A stretch of 64,000 nt of DNA from Alphaproteobacteria bacterium (GTDB lineage: Bacteria > Pseudomonadota > Alphaproteobacteria > Bin65), in contig JAJEGH010000012.1 of assembly GCA_022819985.1 (NCBI GenBank), positions 40,207 through 104,206 of the forward strand, in the 5' to 3' direction. This document shows, one piece after another, positions 34,496 to 42,869 of this stretch; position 1 is the first letter of the stretch, and every line of letters starts with the position of its first letter. A program made the position numbers and the translations under genes. The notes under the pieces were generated by a model that did no database searches, was not told the DNA's origin, and saw only the letters and a program-made list of their open reading frames with translations.

Positions 34496-36804
34496 CCGAA
34501 GCGCCGCTGCGCAATATCGGCCGGCCGGACCGTCGCATCGACGCCGGAGAGAAGGTCTCCGGCCGGGCGGTCTACACGACCGATATCGACCTGCCGGGCA
34601 TGCTGCACGCGAAGGTCCTGCGCAGCCCGCACGGCCACGCCCGGATCGTATCCATCGACGCCTCGGCGGCGCGCGCCATGCCGGGCGTCCACGCCGTGCT
34701 GACCCGGGACGAGACCGCCGCGATCCCGATGCCCGTCTACGGCTACTTCATCAAGGACCAGCCCATCGTGGCCACGGACAAGGTGCGCTACGAGGGCGAC
34801 ATCGTCGCCGCGGTCGCGGCCGAGGACGAGGGCACGGCCAACCGGGCGCTCGCCGCGATCCGGGTCGAGTACGAGCCGCAGCCCGTCGTCACCGATCTCG
34901 AGCGCGCCTCGGACCCGGACGCGGCCGAACTGTTCGAGGAGCCGCCGGTCGGCATCGTGCCGAAATACGGGCAGGGCGCTTCGGGCGAACTGCGGCCGCG
35001 CCGGAATGTCTGCTACCGCTTCTCCTACGAGACCGGGCCGGCGGACGCGTTCGACGAGTGCGACCATGTCTTCGAGGACGTGTTCCGTTTCTCGCGCATG
35101 CACCATTTCCATCTGGAGCCGTTCGTCTGCGTCGCCGACTGGTCGCGCAAGGACCGGATCGAGCTGTGGACGAGCTGCCAGAACCCGTTCCCGCTGCGCA
35201 AGGAGATCGCGCGCATCTTCGGCCTGGCCGAGAACCGGATCGCCGTGCGGGTGCCCTATATCGGCGGCGGCTTCGGCAGCAAGAACGGCTGCAAGACAGA
35301 GCCGGTCGCGCTTGCGCTGTCGCGCCTCGCCGGCCGGCCGGTGCGCTTCTGCCTCACGCTGGAGGAGGGCTTCCTCACCAACACCCAGCACGCCGCGATC
35401 CTCAAGGTGAAGACCGGCGTCATGCAGGACGGCATGCTGGTCGCCCGCAAGAGCGAGATCCTGCTCGATTCCGGCGCCTATTCCGACGGCAGCCCGCTGG
35501 TCGCCGAGAAGGCCGGCTACCGCATTCCCGGCCCCTACCGCTACCGGCGGATCGAGACCGACTGCTACTGCGTGATGACCAACACGGCGCCGGCCGGGCC
35601 ATTCCGCGGCTTCGGCGGCACCCAGACAAGCTGGGCCTGCGAGTCCCAGATCGACATGATCGCCCACCGGCTCGGCATCGACCCCTACGACATGCGCCGG
35701 AAGAACCTGATCGACCTGGGCGAGCCCTTCGTGCCCGGCGAGAGCGGCATGGACAGCGACCTGCGCGCGGGGCTCGATCTGGTGGTCCGCGAACTCGGCT
35801 ACCGCCGGCGCGGCGGACTGGAGGACGACGGCCCGGTAAAACGGGGCATGGGGCTGGCCATCGGCTTCAAGGACGGCGGCGGGGTCAACAAGCCGGCGCT
35901 CGCCCGGGTCAAGGTCTCGACCGGCGGCGACATCTTCCTGCAATGCGGCACCGCCGAGATCGGCCAGGGCGCGCATACCGCGCTTTCCGCCGTGGTCGCC
36001 GAACGGCTCGGCGCCGACCGTTCGCGGGTCCGCTACATGCCAGTCGATACCGATCACACGCCGTTCGACCAGGGCACCAACGCCAGCTCGGCGATTTCGG
36101 TGATGGGCCAGGCGGTCGACCGGGCGGCGCTGGCCGCGCGCGCACAAATTCTCGACTTCGCCGCCGGAGTGCTGGACTGCCCGGCCGAAGAGCTGGATCT
36201 GGCCGACTGGGAAATCCGCCGCGGCAACGAGGCCCATCCGCTCGCGCCGATGATCATGGGCCATTTCGGCGGCACCGGCTGGGAATTCGTCGGCGAGGGT
36301 TTCCACAAGGCGGAGAACAGCCACGCCGCGCCGCTCGAAGCGCCCTGCGTATTCTGGGAGATCGGCTGGGGCGGCGCCCAGGTCGCCGTCGATACGGAAA
36401 CCGGCTTGGTCACGGTCGAGAAGCTGTTCGTCACCGGCGACGCCGGCCGGGCGATCCACCCGCTGGTCTGCCGCGGCCAGGACGAGGGCGCGGCGCTGAT
36501 GGGCCTGTCCCAGGCGCTGTTCGAGCGCATGATCTACGACGGTTCCCGGCTGGTGAACGGCGATGCGCTCACCTACCGGGTGCCGCTCGCCGACGATCTG
36601 CCGGAGGATTTCCGCTCCGTCACCCAGGAGCAGGGCCACGGCCCCGGCCCGTTCGGCGCCAAGGGCATGGGCGAAGGCGGCATGCTGCCGGTCGCCAGCG
36701 CCATCGCCAACGCCATCCACGACGCCGTCGGTGTGCGGATCACCGAACTGCCGCTGTCGCCGGAGCGCGTGCTGGCGGCGCTGGCGGCGAAGGACGGCGG
36801 ATGA
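34492..36804 (+). CDS. Molybdenum hydroxylase molybdopterin-binding subunit (CoxL/XdhB-like)
   Basis: 770 residues, slightly shorter than most CoxL. The N-terminal hammerhead region (IGRPDRRIDAGEKVSGRAVYTTDIDLPGMLHAKVLRSPHG) is followed by the Mo-binding motifs IGGGFGSKNG, GPFRGFGGTQTSWACE, QCGTAEIGQGAHT and, at the end, FGAKGMGEGGMLPVAS with the catalytic Glu. The loop before the GFGG motif is AGPFR, not the AYRCSFR of form I CO dehydrogenase, so this is not a CO dehydrogenase. The natural substrate (a purine, N-heterocycle, aldehyde or other) cannot be told. No cofactor-insertion gene such as coxF/xdhC is adjacent. Confidence 0.92.
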   Translation: MTEAPLRNIGRPDRRIDAGEKVSGRAVYTTDIDLPGMLHAKVLRSPHGHARIVSIDASAARAMPGVHAVLTRDETAAIPMPVYGYFIKDQPIVATDKVRYEGDIVAAVAAEDEGTANRALAAIRVEYEPQPVVTDLERASDPDAAELFEEPPVGIVPKYGQGASGELRPRRNVCYRFSYETGPADAFDECDHVFEDVFRFSRMHHFHLEPFVCVADWSRKDRIELWTSCQNPFPLRKEIARIFGLAENRIAVRVPYIGGGFGSKNGCKTEPVALALSRLAGRPVRFCLTLEEGFLTNTQHAAILKVKTGVMQDGMLVARKSEILLDSGAYSDGSPLVAEKAGYRIPGPYRYRRIETDCYCVMTNTAPAGPFRGFGGTQTSWACESQIDMIAHRLGIDPYDMRRKNLIDLGEPFVPGESGMDSDLRAGLDLVVRELGYRRRGGLEDDGPVKRGMGLAIGFKDGGGVNKPALARVKVSTGGDIFLQCGTAEIGQGAHTALSAVVAERLGADRSRVRYMPVDTDHTPFDQGTNASSAISVMGQAVDRAALAARAQILDFAAGVLDCPAEELDLADWEIRRGNEAHPLAPMIMGHFGGTGWEFVGEGFHKAENSHAAPLEAPCVFWEIGWGGAQVAVDTETGLVTVEKLFVTGDAGRAIHPLVCRGQDEGAALMGLSQALFERMIYDGSRLVNGDALTYRVPLADDLPEDFRSVTQEQGHGPGPFGAKGMGEGGMLPVASAIANAIHDAVGVRITELPLSPERVLAALAAKDGG

Positions 36805-36838
36805 GCCGCCTACGGCGGGCCGGTTCCGGATCGGCGGC

Positions 36839-37669
36839 ATGAAGACGGTGCTTATCACCGGCTGTTCCTCCGGCATCGGCCTCGACGCCGCCCGGACGCT
36901 GCATCGCCGCGGCTGGCGGGTCTTCGCGACCTGCCGGCGCGAGGAGGATTGCGAAGCGTTGCGCGGCGAGGGGCTGGAGAGCTTCCGCCTCGACTATAGC
37001 GATCCGGCGTCGATCGACGCGGCGATGGCGGAGACGCTGGCGCGTTGCGACGGCGCCCTCGACGCGCTGTTCAACAACGGGGCGTATGCCATGCCCGGCG
37101 CGGCGGAGGATTTCAGCTACGAGGCGCTGGAGGCGATCTTCCGGGCCAACCTGTTCGGGCCCCACGAACTGGCGCGCCGGGCAATCCGCACGATGCGGGA
37201 ACGCGGCCGGGGCCGGATCGTCAACTGCTCCTCGGTGCTCGGCTTCGCCTATCTGCGCTTCCGCGGCGCCTATACGGCGACCAAGCATGCCATGGAAGGG
37301 CTGACCGACACGCTGCGGCTGGAATTGCGCGGCACGCCGATCGAAGTTTCGCTCATCCTGCCCGGCCCGATCCGTACCTCGATCCGCGAGAAATCCCGCC
37401 CGCATTACGAGAAATGGATCGACAAGGAGGCCAGCGCCTGGCGGGAGTTCTACGACACGGTGCTCGAACCGCGTCTCTACGATCCGGCGCCGCGCCGCGA
37501 TCCGGGCGAACTCGGCCCGGAGGCGGTGACCGCGAAACTGATCCACGCGCTCGAAAGCCCGAAGCCGAAGGCGCGCTACTATGTGACCCGGCCGACCTGG
37601 GTCGCGCGGCTGTTCCGCATCTTCGTGCCGGCCGGCATCCGCGACCGGGTGCTGGAGCGGTATTCCTGA
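36839..37669 (+). CDS. SDR-family oxidoreductase
   Basis: 276 residues. Classical short-chain dehydrogenase with TGCSSGIG (cofactor glycine motif, residues 7-14), LDYSDPASIDAAM, NNGAYA, and the catalytic NCSSVLGFAYLRFRGAYTATKHAMEG with Ser, Tyr and Lys. RREED after the second strand suggests NADP(H) preference. The C-terminus is extended by about 60 residues relative to minimal SDRs. It starts 34 bases after the molybdenum subunit stop and is probably in the same operon. Substrate unknown. Confidence 0.9.
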   Translation: MKTVLITGCSSGIGLDAARTLHRRGWRVFATCRREEDCEALRGEGLESFRLDYSDPASIDAAMAETLARCDGALDALFNNGAYAMPGAAEDFSYEALEAIFRANLFGPHELARRAIRTMRERGRGRIVNCSSVLGFAYLRFRGAYTATKHAMEGLTDTLRLELRGTPIEVSLILPGPIRTSIREKSRPHYEKWIDKEASAWREFYDTVLEPRLYDPAPRRDPGELGPEAVTAKLIHALESPKPKARYYVTRPTWVARLFRIFVPAGIRDRVLERYS

Positions 37670-37750
37670 GCCGGTCCATTTGCCGCTTCGGAAAGGTCCC
37701 TGCCCCGCCTGGGGCGTATCTGTTTTGGATGAAATCGTTACAATGTGGCA

Positions 37751-37942
37751 CCCCTCGATACGGCCCCCTCGATACGGCCCCCTCGATACGGCCCCCTCGA
37801 TACGGCCCCCTCGATACGGCCCCCTCGGTACGGCGCTGACGCGCCTACTCGGGATGAGGGGGTAAGGGGTTCAAGAACTTCAACACACCACACCTCCTCA
37901 TCCTGAGTAGCCCCGGCCGTCAAGGCCGGGGCGTATCGAAGG
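37751..37942. repeat. REP-like palindromic element, copy A, with 14-base tandem expansion
   Basis: The left arm has six copies of a 14-base unit (CTCGATACGGCCCC and variants) at 37751-37834, followed by CGCGCCTACTCGGGATGAGG. After a short centre (GTTCAAGAACTTC), the right arm is CCTCATCCTGAGTAGCCCC, then the hairpin CCCCGGCC/GGCCGGGG, ending GCGTATCGAAGG. The same arms recur in copies B and C in the same orientation. It fills the gap between the SDR and TIGR02453 genes and leaves no room for a gene. Confidence 0.85.
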
Positions 37943-38013
37943 AGCCTGGCCTGAGCCTGCCGAAGGGGGCCGGCAACCGCTGAGCCGGCGGTTCCAACCG
38001 AGGCGTATCCGCC

Positions 38014-38700
38014 CTAGAACGGCACGCCGACGGCGCGGGACAGGAAGGCGGTGAATTTCGCGCCGGTCCGGGCGATGGCGGCGAAGCGTTCGGGGAAATC
38101 GGGGGCGCAGGCCTCGGCTTCCGAAAAGCGGGTGACGGCGACGAAATCCTTGCGCTTGAGATCGTCGATCAGCGGGTGATCGGGATCGTAGCCCCTGGGC
38201 GGCCGCTTGAGCGCCTGGCCGGTCAGTTCGAACGTGCCGAGAAAGTCCTTCGCCGTCGTGATGCGCCGCCATTCGTCCGCCCGTTCGACGATGGCGTCGC
38301 GGATCGCGGCGAGCGCCGGTCCGTCGGGGTGCCAGATGCCGCAGCCGGCGAAGCAGGTCTCCGGTTCCAGGTGGAGGTAGAAGCCGGGCGCGTGGGCGTC
38401 CCGGCCGGCCTCGTGGCGGAAATGGGCGCCGACATTGGTCTTGTAGGGCGTCTTGTCCTTCGAGAAGCGGGTGTCGCGGTAGATGCGGAACAGCGAGCCG
38501 CCGTTGGGCCGCGGATCGGCGCGGAAATGCGGGCTGACCTGCGCCAGCGGTTCGGCGAAAGCGGCGATGAAATCGAGCATCGGATCGCGCACCGCTTCCC
38601 GGTAGCGCGCCTTGTTGGCCTCGAACCAGGGCCGCTCGTTGTTGGCCCTGAGTTCGCGCAGAAAATCGAAAAGGGCGGTCGAAATCGGCTGGGTCGTCAT
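38014..38700 (-). CDS. DUF2461 / TIGR02453 family protein
   Basis: 228 residues from the ATG at 38700 (MTTQPISTALFDFLRELRANNERPWFEANK); a longer frame starts 21 codons upstream. Family landmarks: FLRELRANNERPWFEANKARY, FRIYRDTRFSKDKTPYKTNVGAHFRHE, PGFYLHLEPETCFAGCGIWHPD, and AVTRFSEAEACAPDFPERFA at the end. DUF2461 proteins are widespread and still without an established biochemical role. No signal peptide or membrane segment. Between the REP-like element A and the 0.8 kb gene-less stretch. Confidence 0.88.
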   Translation of the reverse strand: MTTQPISTALFDFLRELRANNERPWFEANKARYREAVRDPMLDFIAAFAEPLAQVSPHFRADPRPNGGSLFRIYRDTRFSKDKTPYKTNVGAHFRHEAGRDAHAPGFYLHLEPETCFAGCGIWHPDGPALAAIRDAIVERADEWRRITTAKDFLGTFELTGQALKRPPRGYDPDHPLIDDLKRKDFVAVTRFSEAEACAPDFPERFAAIARTGAKFTAFLSRAVGVPF

Positions 38701-38920
38701 GTGCCTGTCCTGAAGGGGGTCTGTCCTGAAGGGTGGGCCGGGAACGGTGGCGGGCCCGTGCATTTTCGCCGGCCGGCCAGCGGCGGTAAAGCGGCGGCGG
38801 TAAAGCCGTTCCGGGGCAGGCGCCGCCCGGCGTGCCCGGTTTTTTCATGATCGTTCGTGAATAAATTCGGAGAATTAAGAAAATATCTATTAATCCACAT
38901 CTTATGCCGCACAGCTAATC

Positions 38921-38940
38921 CAGACAGACTGGTCTGTCTG
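38921..38940. promoter_or_regulatory. Palindromic TetR-type operator-like site, copy 2
   Basis: CAGACAGAC-TG-GTCTGTCTG: 9-base arms are perfectly complementary around a TG centre. The 8-base core arms are identical to those of the palindrome at 4818-4835. No regulator gene lies nearby. Confidence 0.45.
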
Positions 38941-39040
38941 CAATTTTTTACGCCCTCAAAGGACTTTTTTCCAGACCCTGTCCCGGAGCGCGTTGCCGCG
39001 GCCGGCCCGGCCGGCAGGCGCACTGCGCCCGATGACGATT

Positions 39041-39056
39041 GTTCATATAATGTTCT
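39041..39056 (+). promoter_or_regulatory. Promoter-like 16-mer, copy 2
   Basis: Identical 16 bases (GTTCATATAATGTTCT) to 4881-4896, again downstream of the palindrome. The 15-20 bases after it are also similar (CGCTGT and AAG words in both). No gene starts within 400 bases on this strand. Confidence 0.4.
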
Positions 39057-39119
39057 CTGACGCTGTGTCAAGGATTAATTTGGTTCCCCCTCGGCAAGCT
39101 CAAGGCAGGCCCGCCGGCC

Positions 39120-39304
39120 CCTCGATACGGCCCCCCTTCGGCTTCGCTCAGGGCAGCCTCTCGATACGGCCCTTCGACAAGCTCAGGACAGGCTACTGGC
39201 GCGCCTGCTCGGGATGAGGTGGTTGTCGGGGGTTCGATTACCTCAACACACCGCTTTTCCTCATCCTGAGTAGCCCCGGCCGCCAGGCCGGGGCGTATCG
39301 AAGG
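39120..39304. repeat. REP-like palindromic element, copy B
   Basis: Left arm CCTCGATACGG and a second CTCTCGATACGGCCCTTCG, then CTTCGACAAGCTCAGGACAGG and GCGCGCCTGCTCGGGATGAGG. Right arm CCTCATCCTGAGTAGCCCC, hairpin CCCCGGCC/GGCCGGGG and GCGTATCGAAGG. The ends match copies A and C. It lies between copy 2 of the operator-like element and the substrate-binding protein gene. Confidence 0.8.
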
Positions 39305-39509
39305 GTCGAAGGGTCGATGGGGGCGGGGCGGCGATGCATGCGGTGGCTCAACATAGCCGGGATAATCTGGTACACAGGGCGCCCGTACATAAAGCGCCGG
39401 GGCGCCCGATGGCGATAACAAAACCGGTTCGGCCGCCGGATAGCGATACCGATTTCAGACCGGAGACGGCTCGGCGTCCGATGACCGCGGCGACATTCAG
39501 GAACACGCC

Positions 39510-40778
39510 ATGAAACGGGTGACGAGGAGAGCGGCGCTCGGCGCCGGCGCGGGCGCCGGCGGTTTCCTCGTCCTGCCCTGGTCCCTGTCGCGCGCCGCCG
39601 GCAATGCTGCGGGCTTTACCGATACCGAAATCGTCCTTGGCATGTCGGCGGCGTTTTCCGGGCCGTCGCGCGGCCTCGGCATCGAGCTCTACCGGGGCGC
39701 CGTCTCCTATTTCACCCATGTCAACCGGGCCGGCGGCGTCGGCGGCCGCAAGATCGTCCTGAAGACGTACGACGACGGCTATCAGCCGAACCCCTCGGTG
39801 GAAAACACGGTCAAGCTGATCGTCAACGACCGGGTGTTCGCCCTGTTCGGCTATGTCGGCACGCCGACGGTGACGCGGGTGCTGCCGCTGCTGAAAAAGT
39901 TCCAGAACGAAAAGACCTTTCTCTTCTTCCCGTTCACCGGCGCCCAGCCGCAGCGCCAGCCGCCCTACGGGGAATTCGCCTTCAACCTGCGCGCCTCCTA
40001 CCGCCAGGAGACCGAGGGCCTGGTGGACAACTTCGTCTCCATCGGCCGGAAGCGCATCGGCATGTTCTACCAAGCCGACGCCTACGGCCGCAGCGGCTGG
40101 GCCGGCGTGCGGCGCGCGCTGAAAAAATACGACGCGCGGATCGTCGGCGAGGCGACCTACCGGCGCGGCCAGAAATTCACCAGCATCATGCGCCGGCAGG
40201 CCGAAATCCTGAAGGCCGCGAAGGCCGAGGCCGTGATCTGCATCGGCGCCTACGCCGCCTGCGCCGCCTTCCTCCGCGACGCCGTCGATACCGGACTGCG
40301 CGTGCCGATCGCCAATCTGTCCTTCGTCGGCAGCGAGAATCTGCTCAAGATGATCGCCGAATCGCAGGACGAACCCAGACGCTACACCGAGCTTCTGGTC
40401 AATTCCCAGGTCGTGCCGAGCTATGAGGACGATTCGATACCGGCCGTCCGCGAGTATCGCGAGCTGATGCGCCGCTACAACCCGCAGCCGCCGAAGGAAC
40501 TGCTCAAGGAATCCTACACGCCCTTCGACCACAGTTTCGTCAGCCTCGAGGGCTTCCTCGACGCAAAACTCATGGTCGAAATCCTGCGGCGCATGGGCGA
40601 CAGGCCGGAACGCGGCAGGCTGGAAAGCGCGGTTTTCTCGGTCAGGAACTTCGATCTCGGCGTCGGCGTGCCGGTCTCGTTTTCCGCCGATCGCCGGCAG
40701 GGCCTGGACCGCGTCTACTATACCGTGGTCGACGGCGGCCGGTTCGTGCCCCTGGACGATTGGAAAGGCAGGTTCTAG
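39510..40778 (+). CDS. Branched-chain amino acid-type ABC substrate-binding protein
   Basis: 422 residues of the LivJ/type I periplasmic-binding family. The N-terminus MKRVTRRAALGAGAGAGGFL is a signal sequence with an RR motif of twin-arginine look. Then FTDTEIVLGMSAAFSGPSRGLGIELYRGAVSYFTHVNRAGGVGGRKIVL, the typical opening of the fold, and VFALFGYVGTPTVTRVLPLL. The expected permease and ATPase genes are absent. Instead a HAMP membrane sensor starts 4 bases after the stop and an MFS carrier follows, so this binding protein may report ligand to the sensor rather than feed an ABC transporter. Confidence 0.9.
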   Translation: MKRVTRRAALGAGAGAGGFLVLPWSLSRAAGNAAGFTDTEIVLGMSAAFSGPSRGLGIELYRGAVSYFTHVNRAGGVGGRKIVLKTYDDGYQPNPSVENTVKLIVNDRVFALFGYVGTPTVTRVLPLLKKFQNEKTFLFFPFTGAQPQRQPPYGEFAFNLRASYRQETEGLVDNFVSIGRKRIGMFYQADAYGRSGWAGVRRALKKYDARIVGEATYRRGQKFTSIMRRQAEILKAAKAEAVICIGAYAACAAFLRDAVDTGLRVPIANLSFVGSENLLKMIAESQDEPRRYTELLVNSQVVPSYEDDSIPAVREYRELMRRYNPQPPKELLKESYTPFDHSFVSLEGFLDAKLMVEILRRMGDRPERGRLESAVFSVRNFDLGVGVPVSFSADRRQGLDRVYYTVVDGGRFVPLDDWKGRF

Positions 40779-40782
40779 CGAA

Positions 40783-41520
40783 ATGAAGACTCAGAAGCTC
40801 TTTCAGAAAACGCTGTTCGGCATCTTCATGCTCTTCGGCCTGATCGGCATTTCGACCTCGATGCTGGCCATCTACACGGTCGATTCCCAGCTGTCGCAGG
40901 AGTACGAGTCCAACGCCAAGGGCATCGCCAAGACCATCGCCGACGCCAGCGTCGACATCATCTTGAACCGCGACCTGTCGGCGCTGCAGTCCCTGATCGA
41001 TCAGTTCGTCGAAATCCAGGGCATCAGCTACATCTACATCGTCAACGATACCGGCGAATATCTCGCCCATACCTTCGTGCCCGGAATCCCGGAGGAAATT
41101 CTGGCCGGCAAGGGCGCCGGCGCGGAATCGGTGCAGCGCAGCCTGCCGGGGATGGGCGATTTCGTCGAAGTGAGCAGCCCGATCCTGGCCGGCATCGCCG
41201 GCAAGGTGCATATCGGCATGGATACCGGGCTGGTCGCCCTGAAGATCCAGCGCGCGATCGGCCAGCAGGTTTATCTTTTCTCGACTATTTTCGTCATTGG
41301 CATCATCGCGGCGATCTGGCTGGTCAACCTCGCGGCACGGCCGGTCGCGAGCCTTCTGGCCTACGCCGTCGAACTGGCGCGCGAACAGTCCGCCACCGAG
41401 GACAACGGCGTCCTGGTGCGCGACGACGAGGTCGGGCAACTGGCTCGCCTGTTTCAGTATTTTTCCGGAACGGGCGAACTGCCCGCACCGACGCGGCCTT
41501 CTCCGGCGGCCCCGGCCTGA
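40783..41520 (+). CDS. Membrane sensor with periplasmic domain and HAMP, no output domain
   Basis: 245 residues. Two membrane segments, about 12-32 (GIFMLFGLIGISTSMLAIYTV) and 164-186 (YLFSTIFVIGIIAAIWLVNLA), enclose a periplasmic domain of about 130 residues with cache-like motifs (VDIILNRDLSALQSLIDQFV, GISYIYIVNDTGEYLAHTF). A HAMP domain follows (ARPVASLLAYAVELAREQ and RDDEVGQLARLFQYF), and the protein ends 15-20 residues later in a Pro/Ala tail. There is no kinase, cyclase or methyl-accepting part. It lies between the substrate-binding protein and MFS genes. Translation overlap is not seen, but spacing is 4 and 35 bases. Confidence 0.85.
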   Translation: MKTQKLFQKTLFGIFMLFGLIGISTSMLAIYTVDSQLSQEYESNAKGIAKTIADASVDIILNRDLSALQSLIDQFVEIQGISYIYIVNDTGEYLAHTFVPGIPEEILAGKGAGAESVQRSLPGMGDFVEVSSPILAGIAGKVHIGMDTGLVALKIQRAIGQQVYLFSTIFVIGIIAAIWLVNLAARPVASLLAYAVELAREQSATEDNGVLVRDDEVGQLARLFQYFSGTGELPAPTRPSPAAPA

Positions 41521-41555
41521 TCCGGGCGGCCGGCAGGTAGGGCGGAGCCCCTCCC

Positions 41556-42863
41556 GTGACGATCCCCCGCGCCATGACGGTCCTGCTCTGCACGGTGCTG
41601 CAGATCTGCCTGGGCACCGTTTACGCATGGAGCTTCTTCCAGACGCTGCTGGTCCGGCAGCACGACTGGTCCTACACCGAAACCGCGATCGCCTTCAGCG
41701 TCACCATCTTCTCGCTCGGCACGTCGGCGGCCTGGGCCGGCTACGCCCTGCCCAAGCTGGGCCCGCGCAAGCTGGCGATCATCGGCAGCCTGCTGTTCTC
41801 CGGCGGCTATGTCATCGGCGGCTTCGCCCTGCAGATCGATTCGCTGCCGCTGTTCTATCTCGGCTTCGGGGTGATCGGCGGCGCGGGGATCGGCCTCGGC
41901 TATGTCACGCCGGTGGCGACGGCCGCCAAATGGTATCCGGACCGCAAGGGCCTCGCGACCGGGATCGTCGTGATGGGCTTCGGCGTCGGCGCGTTCCTGT
42001 TGAGCAAGGTGCTGGCGCCGATCCTCATTCTGGCCACGGAGGGCGACCTGCCGTCCGTCTTTATCTGGCTCGGCGTCCTGTTCGCCGCGATTCTGCTGCC
42101 GTCCAGCTTCCTGCTGCGCGATCCGCCGCCCGGCTACCGGGTGACGGCGGCCGGCCTGCAATCGGTGTTGCAGGAAGAGGAGGACGCGGGCTCCGTCCGG
42201 CAATGTCTCATGTCGCGCGAATTCGCGGTCATGTGGCTGGTCTTCTTCTTCAACATCGCCGCCGGCATTTCCGTCATCAGCTTTCAGTCGTCCCTGCTCC
42301 AGGATGTCTGGGGCCTGGCCGATCCGACCGTCGAGCCGGAGGTTCTGGCGCAATACGGCGCGACGCTGATCGCCGTCAGTTCGCTGTGCAACGGCGCCGG
42401 GCGGCTGTTCTGGGGCCTGCTGTCGGACCGGATCGGCCGGGTGCGCGTCTTCCGGATTCTGCTCGCCAGCCAGATGATCGTCTTCGGCGTCCTGATGACC
42501 GAGAGCAACCCGTGGATCTTCTCGGCGCTGGTCTGCTATGTGCTGCTGTGCTTCGGCGGCGGCTTCGCGACCATGCCGTCCTTCGTGCTCGACGTTTTCG
42601 GGACGAAGCGCATGTCGGTGATCTACGGTGCGATGCTGACGGCCTGGGCGGCGGCCGGCATCTTCGGCCCGGTCTATGTCGGCTATATCAAGGACCAGTA
42701 TCCCGACCGGGCGGTGATCTACTGCTTCCTGATCGGCGTCCTGATCCTCGGGCTCGGCTATTCCTTCTCCTACCTGCTGAACGACGACCGGATCCGTTTC
42801 GGCAAGCCGACCCTCGAAGGCACCCTGCGCCGGTTCGGGATTGCCGTGCCGGGCGTAAAATAG
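41556..42863 (+). CDS. MFS transporter of the OFA (oxalate/formate antiporter-like) family
   Basis: 435 residues from a GTG (an ATG 18 bases downstream is an alternative), 12 hydrophobic segments. OFA features include VLQICLGTVYAWSFFQTLLV in helix 1, GGAGIGLGYVTPVATAAKWYPDRKGLATGIVVMGFGVGAF, the loop after helix 4, and a charged cytoplasmic loop after helix 6 (LQEEEDAGSVRQCLMSREFAVMW). Substrates of this family are carboxylates such as oxalate, formate or lactate. Its place behind the binding protein and HAMP sensor suggests transport of the sensed ligand. The iron-binding protein gene is convergent, 6 bases away. Confidence 0.88.
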   Translation: MTIPRAMTVLLCTVLQICLGTVYAWSFFQTLLVRQHDWSYTETAIAFSVTIFSLGTSAAWAGYALPKLGPRKLAIIGSLLFSGGYVIGGFALQIDSLPLFYLGFGVIGGAGIGLGYVTPVATAAKWYPDRKGLATGIVVMGFGVGAFLLSKVLAPILILATEGDLPSVFIWLGVLFAAILLPSSFLLRDPPPGYRVTAAGLQSVLQEEEDAGSVRQCLMSREFAVMWLVFFFNIAAGISVISFQSSLLQDVWGLADPTVEPEVLAQYGATLIAVSSLCNGAGRLFWGLLSDRIGRVRVFRILLASQMIVFGVLMTESNPWIFSALVCYVLLCFGGGFATMPSFVLDVFGTKRMSVIYGAMLTAWAAAGIFGPVYVGYIKDQYPDRAVIYCFLIGVLILGLGYSFSYLLNDDRIRFGKPTLEGTLRRFGIAVPGVK

Positions 42864-42869
42864 CGGCCG

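Larger units (their letters stand above)
38701..39509. other. Gene-less stretch with operator-like palindrome, promoter-like box and REP element
   Basis: No credible gene in 0.8 kb. It contains an AT-rich island (about 38850-38970) with the second operator-like palindrome, the second TATAAT 16-mer, REP-like copy B and, at 39310-39509, GC-rich sequence just ahead of the substrate-binding protein gene. A 67-codon open frame at 38857-39060 is Pro/Arg-rich with no ribosome-binding site and is judged not to be a gene. Confidence 0.6.

Noticed and set aside
34492..36804. CO dehydrogenase large subunit
   Set aside because: The active-site loop reads AGPFRGFGG, lacking the form I AYRCSFR motif. Family kept as a generic molybdenum hydroxylase.
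37751..37834. CRISPR-like array
   Set aside because: The 14-base units are directly adjacent without spacers, so this is a tandem repeat. The 10094-10168 array was rejected for the same reason.
38857..39060. 67-codon open frame beginning MNKFGELRKYLL
   Set aside because: No ribosome-binding site, spans the palindrome, and becomes Pro/Arg-rich; treated as non-coding.
40783..41520. Histidine kinase or chemoreceptor
   Set aside because: The protein ends right after HAMP; there is no HisKA, ATPase or methyl-accepting sequence, and the next frame encodes a different protein, with no frameshifted continuation seen.
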